Assembly: GCF_001653235.2 (NCBI RefSeq)
Contig: NC_035790.1
Coordinates: forward strand, 1,984,001-2,048,000
Source of the DNA: Pochonia chlamydosporia 170
Taxonomy: Eukaryota > Ascomycota > Sordariomycetes > Hypocreales > Clavicipitaceae
Direction: 5' to 3'
DNA length: 64,000 nt
Shown: piece after piece, positions 47,761 through 61,100 of the stretch
How positions within the stretch are numbered: the first letter of the stretch is position 1
How the letters are laid out: every line of letters begins with the position of its first letter
Position numbers and translations under genes: made by a program
The notes under the pieces: generated by a model
Seen by the model: the letters and a program-made list of their open reading frames with translations, nothing else
What the model was told of the DNA's origin: nothing
The model's database searches: none

Positions 47761-50183
47761 GCCTCGAGAGGAGGTTAAATGGCGTCTGTTTGCATATGGG
47801 CGGTGATATTATCTAGTTTGAAGTAGAAGAAAATACCATTTCTGCCATGTATAAGGTGCATGATTCTTTGGCTGCTGGAGTGTGAAGTTGTTTTGTAGCC
47901 GCTGTGCGTTAGATTATCCAGTACAGTCAAACCACGACTTAGTCAACCTTCGACGGAACTCAACATTCTTGGAATGAGGCATGCCGGCATTCTACGTTCT
48001 AGCAAAAAGGAGCGACGTCTCTCCCAATCTCTTACGTGGATTGACTAGGAGGGAGGTGTCAGCGACAGCCGAAGGCCCAGCCACGGCGTATTTCACCCAC
48101 GCGGCATACGATTCATTGTCACAGCGCTGGTTGGAAGTGGCTGAACGGAGTGACGCCACCAGGTTGATCTTGATCGACACGAACGTCTCTAGAAATATCC
48201 GACCACAAAGGTATTATTAGGGGTTAGAAGTTTCAATTGTTGGTCTGCGATTGCCGGAGCGAATTGAAGAAAGGGGTCGCCAAGATGGACCATCCGCACG
48301 ATGGAGGTTGGGGTGGTTTGTGGTGCCTGAAGAAGGGACTGGATGACTCCAAGTTTTGAGAGGTATCCTGTTTTGTCCAGTCCACGGCCAAACTATCAAT
48401 TGATTGCTTGGGGAAACACTGCCTTCTTTAGCTGGGAATATGACAGGTGGCTGATTTCAGAGCCTGGTTCAATGGTGGCAGTTAACTAGAACTTGGTCTA
48501 GATGAGCCGACAAAGTTCATGCGCTCTGGTCCAACACTTTTAGTTTGCAACTTGACAGGGTTTGGCTGCCAAGACGGACATGGAACCAGACTCTTCATGG
48601 AGCTCGACCAGACAGACTGGACCCCATTCTCAGCGGATACACAGATTGACGGAGTAAACAGCTCATGTATGGAGGGATTGGTGAATGGGATCCGATCCTG
48701 GGGAATGACCCGCACTGTCGCGTGTATTGACGCTCAATACGGTTGATACCCCGGCTGTGCGTTGAATTGACAGACGGGGCATTTTGAGTTGGAGAGGATG
48801 AATCACGAGCGGCAAGTTGAGTCAATGAGCTGTGATCGATGTCCATGTTGGTTCGGTGGCGCCATTGGAAAGAGGGGAGATGGAGACATGGACAACGGTC
48901 AGGCACAAGCATTCATCAATTCATTGCTTGGATGATGGGGCTACAATGAACAGGGCATTTGAAGATGTACCAAACACTGGAAGTACATTATTTAGAGTAC
49001 TGTACTTCAAATAAGAATAAAGTAAAATAACGCCTCGGTGCAGTAGGATTAAGCAGATGGTTGAGACACCGTGTGCCCTACGAGTTGCATTCGGAACTGA
49101 CCCGTTTCCGCAAGTTCGCCGTGGCATTCCGGACTCAGACTTGACGGCGCCAGTTGGGAAGCAACGACCTGGTGCCAATAGAGAGACTGGACTAATCCTC
49201 GTTTTATTGCCAACAGCCTGGAGGAGCCCCCTCAAAGTGCATGTGGCGTCCGCAAAACCAAAACCGACCATTGTCTGGATGTGGAGGAGCCAGCGCCTCC
49301 CGTTTACCGAAGCAAGACGATGCATGAGTTATCAGCAATTTGAGCGTATCAAGCAAGCATCAAGCGAGGAACTCGCTCCGCCCAGAGACTTGTCAGGCTG
49401 CGAGAGGCTTGATCCACCACACCCAAAAAACCCACAACCCGACCATTAAGTGCCATTTCTTATCTTTTTGGGAGGATTGCAAGCTGACGCTAGAGCCAAT
49501 TCCATCATTGTCAGCAGATTGATGGATGAAGTGTGGGTGCATGTGCAGGTGTGGCCTGCCTGGTCTCTCTGGCCCATTTGTCACTGGCCGGAGACAAGAT
49601 CAAATTGACTGGAACCATCGAACCAACCGTTCAATGTTGTTGACCTGTTGCCCGCCCTGTTCAACACCAGACCACATCCAACTGCCAACTACCAACTACC
49701 AACTACCAACTACCAACCGCCACTCGCAAACCAGACCTGACATGAATGACGACGCTGATATTCGCGCATTGACTTTTCTCTCAAGTACAGTACAGTAATA
49801 CATATTGGGTACATTTCCCCTTGGAGACTTTTCCGCCGTTATTATTCCTCGACACATCACCGTTTCTGGCTGTGGGCGACATGTGCAGTTGGCCGAGTCG
49901 ACATTAACCTCAACCGAATATCGTTAAACTACCTCTCCCCAACCTGGCTATGGTGGACAGAACTAGCCTCCAACCGCAATAAGTCGCCGTTCCGGCAAAC
50001 ATATCCAAAATCATCTTATCGACTACACGATTCAACAGCAAGCATTCATCGTTTTCACCCACCGATCACCGTCGACGTCGCCGCCTCGGCTGGGCAGGCT
50101 GGTGCCGTCATCCTCTGCGAACCTCATCCATCTCCGCCCCAAACGGCGCGTAAAACGCACAGGCCCAGACTGACCATTTGAGG
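47761..50183. other. Intergenic region before the amino-acid permease
   Basis: About 2.4 kb with only short frames. It contains a CCAACTA microsatellite at 49679-49718. The right part is probably the permease promoter. Confidence 0.55.
49679..49718. repeat. (CCAACTA)n minisatellite
   Basis: Four perfect CCAACTA units starting at 49685, with partial units on each side. Confidence 0.85.
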
Positions 50184-52291
50184 ATGGCACCACCTCGAGA
50201 TATCGAGCTCAACACCGTGCAAAACCTCAAAATCAAAGAAGAGTCCCTCACGCACGGCAGCTCCTACAGCATGCGTGAGCCAGACTACCTCGACGACCGG
50301 CCGCCGGCCCGCTTCCACCGATTCCTCGACGGCTTCAAGCGCGACACAAACCTTTCCTTCTTCCCGAGCGACCACCTCAGCCAGGTGAACAGCCAGTCTA
50401 CCCAACGCCGATATGGAGCGCATTACTACGATCTGCGTCTGGCGGCGCTGGAATCCGCAAATACCGGATTGGCGAGGAAGCTCAAGGGGAGACACTTGCA
50501 GATGATTGCGATAGGTGGCTCCATAGGTACGCTGTCCGCCCCAAGCCACAAAATGCAACGGTTGATGCAGCAAACGGCCATGTTTCTTTTTTGGCAAAAA
50601 GCTTGAATTGATCTATTTTTTCCCTGTTTTCTAACTTTGGTGGCGTCATACAGGTACCGGACTTTTCGTCGCTTCAGGCAAGGCTTTGGAGTCTGGCGGC
50701 CCTGCCTCGCTGCTTATTGCGTTTAGCATTGTTGGAATTATGTTGTATTGCACATGTCAGGCTCTGGGTGAATTAGCGGTTCTGTTTCCCATTGCTGGAT
50801 CTTTTTCCTCGTGGGCGACGCGGTTTCTGGATCCGTCGTGGGGATTTGCAATGGGTTGGAAGTGAGTATTTCCGTGCTCGCAACATGACCATTGGAAGGC
50901 TTATGCTAATGGCGTCCTTTTTGCTTTTCACAGCTACGCATTGCAATGGCTTACGATTTTGCCACTCGAAATCATTGCCGCATCGTTGACAATCAGCTAC
51001 TGGGGCGAGACGATACCCAAGGCCGTTTTTGTTGCCGTTTTTCTCTTTGTAATCCTATTGATTAATCTCTTTGGCGTCAAGGGCTATGGCGAAGCCGAGT
51101 TTACCTTTTCGATCATCAAAGTCATTGCCGTTATCGGCTTCATGTAGGTTTTTGCCCCTCGTTGGCTCTATTCATTCTTCGGAATATGCGCCATTGCCCT
51201 GCACACTCCGACTAACACATCACAATAGTCTTCTCGGCATCGTCCTCAACTGCGGCGGAACACCAGACAGAGGCTACATTGGCGGAGAATTCTGGCAAAA
51301 CCCAGGCGCATTCAACAATGGCTTCAAGGGCCTCTGCAGTGTCTTTGTCACCGCAGCATTTGCTTTCACAGGCACCGAACTCGTCGGACTCGCAGCCGCC
51401 GAAACCGCCAACCCTCGAAAATCCCTCCCCACAGCCATCAAACAAGTCTTTTGGCGGATAACGCTCTTCTACATCGTGGCCCTGACGCTCGTGGGCCTTC
51501 TAGTGCCGTACGACGACCCCCGCCTCATAGGTGGCACCAGCAAAGCCGATGCCAAAGCGTCCCCCTTTGTCATTGCCATTGAAGAAGCCGGCATTGAAGT
51601 CCTACCCTCCGTAATGAACGCCGTCATCCTCATCGCCGTTCTCTCCGTCGGCAACTCCGCCGTCTTTGGTTCCTCACGAACCCTCGCCGCCCTCGCCAAC
51701 CTCCGACAAGCGCCCCAAATCCTCGGCTATGTCGACAAACGGGGCCGACCCCTCGTAGCCATCCTTATCGCCGCACTCGTCGGCCTCCTCGCCTTCCTCG
51801 CCGATCTCAAAGAGCAAGGCACCGTGCTGGACTGGCTCCTCGCCATTTCCGGCCTCTCCACCGTCTTCACATGGACCTCCATCTGCTTCTGCCACATCCG
51901 CTTCCGCCGCGCGTGGGCCGCCCGCGGCCGCAGCCTCAACGACATGGCCTACAATTCGCAAGTCGGCGTCATAGGCTCCTACGTCGGCTTCATCCTCAAC
52001 GTCCTCGTCCTCATTGCCCAGTTCTGGGTCGGCGCCTTCCCCATCGGCTGGGAGAACATGTCCGCCAGCGCTGTCACACAAAATTTCTTCCTCAAATTCA
52101 TGGGCGTCCCCATCATCTTCTTCTTCTACATCTTCCACAAGCTATTCTTCAGAACTAGATTTGTGAAGGTTCCCGATATGGATATCGATACTGGCCGGCG
52201 AGACTTTAATCTACCCATTCTGTTTGCGCAGGAGAAGGAGGAGAGGGAAGGGTGGCCCAGGTGGAAACGGTTTTACAAGTTTATGTGTTGA
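50184..52291 (+). CDS. Amino-acid permease (AAP/YAT family)
   Basis: These proton symporters take up amino acids across the plasma membrane. Exons are 50184-50526, 50654-50861, 50934-51143 and 51229-52291, with introns of 127, 72 and 85 bp; all junctions keep frame and give 607 aa. About 12 membrane helices are visible. The first has the family's backbone-binding signature GGSIGTGLFVASG, split by intron 1. The ALAAAETANPRK-like loop appears as GLAAAETANPRKSLPTAI, and the ending is FNLPILFAQEKEEREGWPRWKRFYKF, a common C-terminus of fungal YAT permeases. The N-terminal 100 residues are cytosolic and hydrophilic (with PPARFHRFLDGFKRD), as in Gap1 relatives. Specificity cannot be read; a broad-range permease is the safe call. 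The gene is convergent with the next one. Confidence 0.93.
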
Positions 52292-53139
52292 TGTGTGCGG
52301 ATGATTTAGCCGTATTTTGATGGATGGATGTGCATTATTTGGAAATTAGCGATATTTTTGTGCATTTGGTTGGGGGCGTTTGGATATTATGATTGGGTTA
52401 TTAATGTGTATAGTGGTGCATGGGTCATGGATATAGTTAATATGAGATGTATAAACACTTGGGTGACAGTATATGCTGTAGCACTGATTGTTTGTGTAAC
52501 TGATGTCTTGATTTGCTTCCGTGGCAGTATTTCGCGGGAGGTAATAAATCTAGTACACCATGCTATCCGCCGAGAAATACCAAACAACTGGCTGATGCAG
52601 ACATGTTGGTCTCGGCACACTCTTGGATCCTCGAACATGAGACACTAGTTGCAACACACATTACTTCGCAATCAAGAAATAAGTTACAACAATGTCTTCA
52701 GTCTTACAATACAGCTAGGTACATCTTATGTCGGACATACGCCCCCGTCCCATAAACCAGGAGCATCACATGTCCTAAACAGCAGATACAGATAGACAAC
52801 AGTAAAGAAACTAGTGTATGACAAGACAGGTTAACAAGACAAAAAGACATATACTGGCTCAATTTCTGGGGCTGAGTGCATGTCCAACGCAGGAAGGGGA
52901 TAGATAAGCTTAAAGTACGAAAAAAGAAAAAGAAAAGAAAAAATTCAGTGGAGTAGTAAAGGAAAAGGCTCTCTCATGAATCATGAGCCGTTTAGGCGTA
53001 TAAGTCGTCAATGGCAGCACAAACTCTCCGTACAACCTTGGCACAAGAGGTACGAGGCCCCCTTGAATCCCGATCCTATGCCTGCAATCTTTGGCTGTTT
53101 TAGTCAATCAAAATCTTCTTTTAGTTTGGTTTGGGTATC
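52292..53139. other. Convergent 3' flanks
   Basis: About 850 bp between two converging genes. It contains short frames and an A/G-rich run near 52920-52945. No gene is visible. Confidence 0.55.
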
Positions 53140-54874
53140 TCAAAAGTCCCAGAAGCTCTTTTGAGCGGCGCCGGGATTAGCCTTTCGTGACGCAGGCTTG
53201 GGAGTATCATCGTCGCCACCGCCTCCGTAGAGCCAGTCACGGTTAGTACCCTTTCGACCTCCCATACCGTCGCCCGCAATGTTGATCTTGTTGTCCTCCA
53301 AGAAGCGGGCTTCGCCTCGCTGATTTTCCTTTTGCGTGGTGGGTGATTTATCATAGGAGGACCAGTTGGCATCCATCATCTTAACAGCCTTCATGCGACC
53401 CTCTGGGAGTTGGTGATTTCGAGAAGAGTCAGGCGCAGGAGACTCGTCAGTCATGGCAAAGTGAGGATCAAAGTCATTGCCACGACCCTTCAAGTTGGTA
53501 ATGTTGCCAAGAGCTCGCTTGGGTTCAGGTGTGGCTCCCTCCTGGTCAAACAGCTTGTTCTTGTACAAGCCTAGACCGTCATTGTGCATTGAACCTCGCG
53601 GACGAGCATTTGCGCGCTCTTGATGCGGCAGTTTCTCACCATCGTCCTGGAGTTCGAAATGGGTTTCTGCATCACGACGAGCCTTTCCAACCTGCTGAGA
53701 GTCGTCCTCCATGTTGCTCGCCTCAGTGTCCCAGTGACGAACGTCCTGTGCTCGGTACTGCTTGGTAGGCTGAGACTTGTGGGGGGTGGTAAAGTCTTGG
53801 AAATCCCACTGGCTGTCATGCTTCGATCGCGGTCTATCCTCGAACGAGACACCAGGCTCGGGTCTGTCCTGAGGATCGGATCCATCAGCAAAGTCGAAGT
53901 GGCTGTACTTGCGGGGATTCGGCTTGATGTAGCTGGTTTTGGTGGTCTTGGGCGTGTCCTCCTCCTCCTCAATATGCTCCTGGCCTTCAAAGATACGCAT
54001 GGGCTGAACATTCTTGCCCTGGCCGGCCTTGCTAGGCGAAGCTGATCGGTGGCGGTTGTGGGATCCTTCGTAATGCTCACCACTGGGATCGTCGCCTAAA
54101 ACATCAGCAAAAGACCGTTGTCCTTTGCGGTGACCTGCATAAGGTGACACCACAGATTCGGATGAAGCAGCCTCAAGTTCCTCCCTGTTGCCAAAGAGCT
54201 GCAGAGATGCATGGGGGTCGCGCATAGCATTGTTGGAGTTGACGCGGTTTCGAATGACTACATCGTTGTGGCTCTCGGCCCTTGCAGGTGCCGCACCGGC
54301 CGACTTGAGGCAAGACTGAATCAAGGTAAGTTGCTCTCTGCTATCCCTGATGGGCCAATTGCGTCCAGTCTTTCCAACGATTTCCATCTGCTTGAGCAGA
54401 GACCCCTGATCCCATTGTTGGCGAATCTGGAGAATCTTGCCTTCTTCGTTGAGCGTTACGAAGTGAATCTAGGAGTCGCAAAGTGTTAGTCCAGCAATTG
54501 ACAAGATGGAGCTCGCCCAAAGTGACTTTTCTTCATGGTGTCGGTCCTGAAGCAAGCAGCAGTCTACTTACAATTGACAGATAGGCAACGCGATCAGATA
54601 AGAAGTTGTCGTCCAAGCCGGGAAGGTAAGCGCCACCACTAGTCTGGAACTCTAGGGCCGTATCGACTTCGGCAGCAATCACAGTCTGTCCATCGACAAG
54701 GTTCAGGAATTCTTGCTTCTTGACCTTGACCTGTTTCTGGAGGGTGTTGAGGTGTTTGATGATCTCGGTTGCGCCATAGATGGACGTGGTGGTGGTGACA
54801 TAGTGTAGTGAGGCTTTCTCATCCAGCAGAGAAGAGCTGGGAGAAGCCAAGAATTTCTTATACACGGAGGCCAT
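53140..54874 (-). CDS. Fungal protein with N-terminal NTF2-like region and repeated HF/W-motifs
   Basis: Exons are 54874-54572 and 54468-53140, joined in frame by a 103-bp intron, and give 543 aa. Residues 1-135 (MASVYKKFLASPSS..., with YVTTTTSIYGATEIIKHL, QVKVKKQEFLN and, after the intron, IHFVTLNEEGKILQIRQQWDQGSLL) look like an NTF2 fold, which here may only serve binding. The rest is hydrophilic and probably disordered. Within it at least six related segments recur: SHFDFADGSDP (290-300), SQWDFQDFTTP (320-330), RHWDTEASN (345-353), THFELQDDG (370-378), PHFAMTDESP (436-445) and NWSSYDKSP (469-477). The last residues are KSFWDF. I do not know its function. The motifs suggest a multivalent binding tail. 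It is divergent from VPS10, with a 3.3-kb gap. Confidence 0.75.
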
Positions 54875-57800
54875 GGTGTATTTCAATCGACAGACGCGTA
54901 GGTTCAAGACGAGAGATTAGGCTCAAGACTGATACTGTGATGAAGCGCCGACCTTTTGTTTTTGTTTTCTTCGTTTGTTATTAGACCTGGCGAGGGGCAA
55001 AAGGCGTGGTACAGCGGGGCAGAAGATGCTGGTCTCTTGTTGTCTTGCTGCTGGTCGATGTACAGCTTCACCAAAGGAGGGACGTCGAAAGGAAGGGAAT
55101 GGGTTGGCAAGAACTGGCCACGGGAGAGCAAATTATCAAAAGAGAGCGAGAATGGGTGAAGGAAAAGAAAGGATGAAATAGAGAGGCAATCCAAGTCAGG
55201 TCGATGAGGAACCGCAGCTGGGGGGCGCTTCAGGACCAGACTGGACTGGACCGGGGTTGGCGTCTGCTTGTTTTGACCCTTGGGAGAGAAGGCAGAAAGT
55301 GAAGGCCGAGGAGTCGAGGGCAAGGAGGGGCTTCGTGAACGGTGCAACCAACAGCAATTGTCGGTCACTTTGGCTCTCTGGGAATACTGCAACTAGGCCC
55401 AAGTTGATGGTGATGGAAAATGAAAGGATGGGCGTAAAGCAGTAAGGAGACAGGGGCTCAGCAAGGGCGGCAGGGAAGAAGGCAGGGGATGATGGGAGGG
55501 GAGCGCACTTGAGAACAAGGCGACTGCAGGGACAAGCCACGAGCTAGCCTAGGATCAGAAGCTTCCACTACAACTTCTAGAGGATGGCCATTGCTGTCTG
55601 GTGCTTGGCGTCCATGTCTACGAATTGGAAAAGGGGTGATTTGGCTGCGTTGCTGTTTGTTTGACAGGAGTCTGGTCAATTTGGTGTGCTCATGTGTGCA
55701 TGTGGCTGTTGTGATTGCCGATGCCCTGCTCCTGCTCCTGCACCTGACAAACGCCATGATATTTAATCGTTTGCTTTTTCTCGGTTCGGAGCAATGGCCG
55801 TGTTTTGCTGAGCTGAGACGGAGCGGTCATCTTGACATTTCGTCTCAATTCGACTTGGTCAATACTGTTCGCGTTGCCACGGCGTCAGTCGCGTCGATAC
55901 GCGTTTTGTGTGTATTGTATTGCAGGTGTCCTCAAAGAAAGGACCAAAAAGCGGGGGCATGGAAGTTCCCAGTCAACCAGTGAACTCGACATGCATGATG
56001 CTTCAATTTCCAGTCTGGTCTGGTCTGGTTTGTTTCTCCACCACTCCTTGTGTCTAATGCAGGTACTGTGAGTCGCAGCTGGTGCAAGTCTCACTTTTTG
56101 CGGCGCATGGAGCATGAATTGGCGCGTGAATGCAATCATTGGGTACGAAGGAGAGAAATCATCAATTGATGAGTGCAGATGCCCACACTCGATGTCTGTT
56201 GGACTCGCTGCCAGTGCTGGAGACGCGTACCATGCAAGTACCTAGGTATACAATTTCTGGTGTAGCTGTTATTGCATTCAATGTTACTGGCTCAAGCAAT
56301 ACAGTACAGGCCAGATCGTATCGTATTTACGGAGCACTACACTGCAGAATACGCCCAGTGCCTCTTCTCAACTTTGCCGACAAGAAGGTCGATGACTCCA
56401 TGACTACACAGATACACTCACACCAACCACAATCATCAAGCCTTAAACTAGCAACAAGCTTCCTCCTCCATAACAACATTCCCATGAAAATACTTTCCTA
56501 CGTCCAGTGTTTGTTTACCATGATCCACTACTTCGGCCCTGCATTCGCAGAAACAGGACCGATCCTGCGATCCCCCTCCTCACCAAAGTAACAGCATATA
56601 TACTGATCGGCCAGCCGCACCCAAGGTTTCATGTGAACCTCTTGAATCTGCAAAGACATCTCGCATCTGAGACGGGTAGATCGTTTCGATAGTGCTCCGT
56701 CTACGTACATCTATTAATTGACCGGGTTATCCCAGCGTGCCTCATTCTGTTTCCCTGTTGCACGAGAACGGTGGCCCATTCGATACACATCTTGCTCCAA
56801 CTCTGGCCAAGTGGCTTTCTTTTCAGGGGTTTTGTTTCCTCTCGTTCTGTGAGACCTCTATCAACATTCTCAAGATGGAAACCTTGCCGGCCCTTTCTGG
56901 CAAGACTTGCCAATGGCTCTGGGGTCCGTGGTCCACTGTGTTTCATCAGGGGTTATTGGTGCAAGCTCCCCTTGCCTGGAGCTTCGAACAGCCGGCTGAA
57001 AGAACTTTGGAGGAGATTACTGATTGAGAAACAAAACTACGCATATAATTGAGCGATTTACTAATAGGAAGCTTGCTGCTCAGTTGCGGTGCTATTGTGG
57101 TGGATGTTATGATGCTGGCCCGCGCTTCAACTGAGTGTCAAGGAGCAATATGTTCCTCAAGTCATAATTTAGAAAAGCCATGTAAGAACACTGCTGAGCG
57201 AAAGAACCCTCTTGAAAGAACGAGCGCCAATTCAATGTTTGCGACCCCAATGCTCGTGAACCTCTTACGCAAGAATCTTCCATCTTCCGCGCAATTTTGC
57301 TACGTCAAATCAACTTGGTCGTCTGTATTCGGATACCTACGCTTGGACAGCAACTCGACTTGTGAAGTCATGAATTCACAAGCAGAACATCGACTCCCGC
57401 GCTTGGGTCCATTTAAATGGGCCGATAAACCAGTTTTGGCAAACCGATAGCTTACAACGCAACATTGAAAGGTTGAGAACTCAAGCTCCAAGAAGCTGTG
57501 TGACTGATGCAAGCTGCTGCAGTATGTCAGCTCAAGGCCCCAAGGTCAGGGTTAGGGTCAACCACAAGGCATCAATCCCGTGGCATAACGTGTTCGTGTT
57601 ACCTCATCCACCTAATAGCCTTAAAACAATGAGAACGCAGATAGATTCGAAGTGTCCAGACATGCGTCCTCCCTGTGCAACTCCGAACTGATGCAAGCGG
57701 AAGCTATTTTTGTTCGGCCACTCGGTACTTGAAAATGTTCAGACCTCATTGACTTCAGCTTTGACCAATGGCTGGCCGCGCCTGGGACCTGTCACAAACC

Positions 57801-58137
57801 ACAGACAGAAGCTCCCCCCAGCTCATCTGGCCCACCTAACGCCATCCTTCTTTGATCAGTGTCTCGCTCTTAGGCTCCAGCCGCAGCCTGCGCCACATTT
57901 GAGTTTCAGCACTGGACTTGCTGACGTTATAGCTTCAGCTGCTTGCGAGGCAACGACACATGTCCAAATGACCCATGAACAACTTGGATCTAAACCACTT
58001 CACCATACAAACTCCCGCGACATCGGACAGGTTCACCAACATCCTGTTCCCGAATCCACCACCTATGAGCGTTGATATCCTACCTTCTTTACTCCTCACC
58101 AATTTATGATACTGGCAGCAACCACGCCTTCACCACG
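54875..58137. other. Long divergent intergenic region before VPS10
   Basis: About 3.3 kb without a recognisable gene between two outward-transcribed genes. It contains a TACCTAGGTA element at 56238-56250. Open frames up to about 160 codons lie in leaders or have no protein pattern. Confidence 0.5.
56238..56250. repeat. TACCTAGGTA palindrome
   Basis: A single AGTACCTAGGTAT element, the same core as the repeats at 5499 and 22635. Confidence 0.6.
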
Positions 58138-61100
58138 ATGAGGCCTGGTGGCAAGGCAGCAGCCGCATGGCGCATCCTGTTGTTGTCCCTCTTCTGGACG
58201 ACGGCCTTTGCCAAGGATGAACCGTCAATAAAGGTCAATAAGTTCCAGAATCCACCCTTGAACTTGAACTACTTTGAAGACAGCGATGTTGTTGTCTTCG
58301 AGGACAAGGTGGAAGGAAATGTCTACCGATCAGCAGACGCCGGCGTCTCTTGGAAGCGAGTCGATGCTATCCCCGATGGCGCAACTTACGAGCTCATCAT
58401 GCACCCGTTCGACAGGAAGCGAGCCTACGTTATTACGCCTAGCAAGACTCAATTCCGAACTGAAGATCGAGGCGAAACGTGGACCAAATTCAACACCAAG
58501 GCTCTGCCAAGCAAATATCAATCGGAAATTCTAAGTTTCAACGCTGGAGATCCCGACCGAATCATTTTCAATGCAATGGACTGCGATAGGTTATTCTGTG
58601 ACGAACAGTCGATGTACACGACCGACGGTTTCAAGACTACCAAGGCTCTTCGTGTCAACACCGCAGGTTGCTGGTGGGCGAAGTCCACTGCCGAATTTGT
58701 CACTGGCGATGCAGAAAAGGACAAATCGCGAGTACTCTGCATTGTTCGAGACTCTTTATCCTTCTTTAGGCAAGAACAGAAAATTGTCATCTCCGACAGC
58801 TTTTTCGCGGTTGAGGACAAACATATCCAAGAATTCGAGCCCAACATCGACATGAACAAAGGCGTTGCCGGATCTCTGAGCTTGGCAGCGGTGAAGAAAT
58901 ATATAGTCGTCGCTACCTCGTCCCCGCGCAGTGACGAGATGGCTCTATTTGTAACCGATGACACATTAAAGTGGCACCGCGCCATGTTCCCAAAGGACGA
59001 TAAACACGATCATTCTCACAGGATCAACCAAGGCGCATACACTGTGCTGGAAAGCACAAACTACAGCATTCAGATTGACGTCATGACATCTCATCCATCA
59101 CGCCCCATGGGTGTTTTGTTTACCAGCAACTCCAACGGCACATACTTCACCGAAAATATCCCCTACACCAACCGCAACCCAAAGGGCAACGTTGACTTTG
59201 AAAAGATCTCTGGGATTCAGGGTATCTTTCTTGTGAATACGGTCAAGAATGGCCCTCAAGTCGATAAGGAAAGGAAGAAAAAGATTGTGGTCACCGACAT
59301 CACGTTCGACGATGGCCGTACCTTTTCGCCAATCAAATCCGGTGACGACAGGCTGCATCTCCATTCCGTTACAGAGCTTGATAATATGGGCCGCGTTTTC
59401 TCCAGCCCTGCCCCAGGCTTGGTTATGGGCAATGGCAATACTGGTGAAGCCCTCGGAAAATTCGCCGATGCCAATCTGTATGTCTCTGACAATGCCGGAT
59501 CAACCTGGAAGAAAGCTTTGGATGGGCCGCACAAGTGGGAATTTGGCGACTCAGGTTCCATCTTACTAGCCATCAAGGACTCGGGCAAAACAGATATCAA
59601 AGAGTTCTCATATTCACTCGACCACGGAGATAACTGGAAAAGCGTGCCTCTGCCAGACGATCTAAGCATTAAGCCAGACCTATTGACGACCACACAAGAT
59701 TCTACCAGTCTCAAGTTCTTGCTCTTGGGCGAAAGGGATCGCACCTATCACATGATTGCTATCGACTTTGATGGGCTCAAGGAACGGAAGTGTGAGGACA
59801 AGGACATGGAAGACTGGCACGCCAGGGTTGACAAGGACGGCAAACCTACCTGCCTCATGGGTCACAAGCAGACATATTCCCGTCGCAAGAAGTCGGCTGA
59901 TTGCTTCATCAAGAAAACATTTGAGGACCCTGTACCCAAGATGGAGAATTGCGAATGCACTGATGCCGACTTCGAGTGCGACTATAACTTCCAGAGAGAC
60001 AATGACAAGTGCGTGCAGGCTGGCCCTATCCCCTCATCTGAGGAAGAATGCAAGAAGAATCCAGAAGGCACCTTTAAAGGCTCATCGGGATGGAGACTCA
60101 TCCCAGGCAACACGTGTAAAAGAAAGAGCGGCAAGCAAAAAGATGACAAGGTTGAACGCAAGTGTTCAGAGAGTGATACAAAACCCTCACAGCCTCCGGC
60201 CACGGGCGAAATTGCTACCAAGCAGAACGTCTTTGACTTTAGCCACAACGGATTTCAAAAACTGTACCTCGAAAAGGGCGAAGCCAGCTCCTCCACTGAT
60301 GAGACAGTCATTGTGTGGCCAACATCAGATGGCAGTCAAATCTGGATATCACAGGACCATGGCAAGAAATGGGAAGAGGAACTCAAGGGAGAGAAAATTA
60401 CTGGCATATTTCCTCACGATTACTTTAACGATGTTGTATACTTTACCACCAAGTCCGAAAAGATCATCTATACCATCGATCGTGGTCAAAACTTCCATAC
60501 CTTCAAGGCGCCGACTAAACCAGCCGCAGGCACCATGCCAGTCGCATTCCACCCAGACAAGAAGGACTGGCTACTGTGGATGGGAGAAGCCTGCGACAAG
60601 GTTGGAGGACAGAAGAGTTGCTTTACCGAAGTATCACTTTCAAAAGACCGGGGTGACAACTGGAAGACTCTGCAACGCTACATCCAGTCTTGCGAGTTCA
60701 CTGGCAGTGCTGCGTATAATTTCAGAGACGAGAAACAGATCCTTTGTCTAGTCAACACGGAGGAACGATCGGAATCGAACCTCACTATCATTACCAGTGA
60801 CAATTTTTTCGACGACGAACCCGTCAAATTTGGTGGGCAAGTGATTGGTTTTGGGACAAAGTCAGAATTCATCGTTGCCAAGGTTATGGACCCCAAAACC
60901 GGTGCTGCGCGCGCCGTTGCGAGCATTGATGGCAAAAAATTTGAGGATGCACATTATCCGCACAACTTTCACGGTGGTCACAATGACGACTTTACTTTGC
61001 TAGATAGCTCTACTCATGCTGTCAATCTTTTTGTCCGTTCAGAAGCTGGGGCTCAGCGGCATTTTGGCTCTATTATCAAGAGTAATTCCAACGGAACATC

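Noticed and set aside
54904..55392. 162-codon minus-strand frame next to the motif-repeat gene
   Set aside because: It lies in the probable leader region, is Ser/Pro-rich low complexity and has no motif.
59756..60751. 331-codon plus-strand frame inside VPS10
   Set aside because: It is an out-of-frame shadow of the Vps10 coding sequence.
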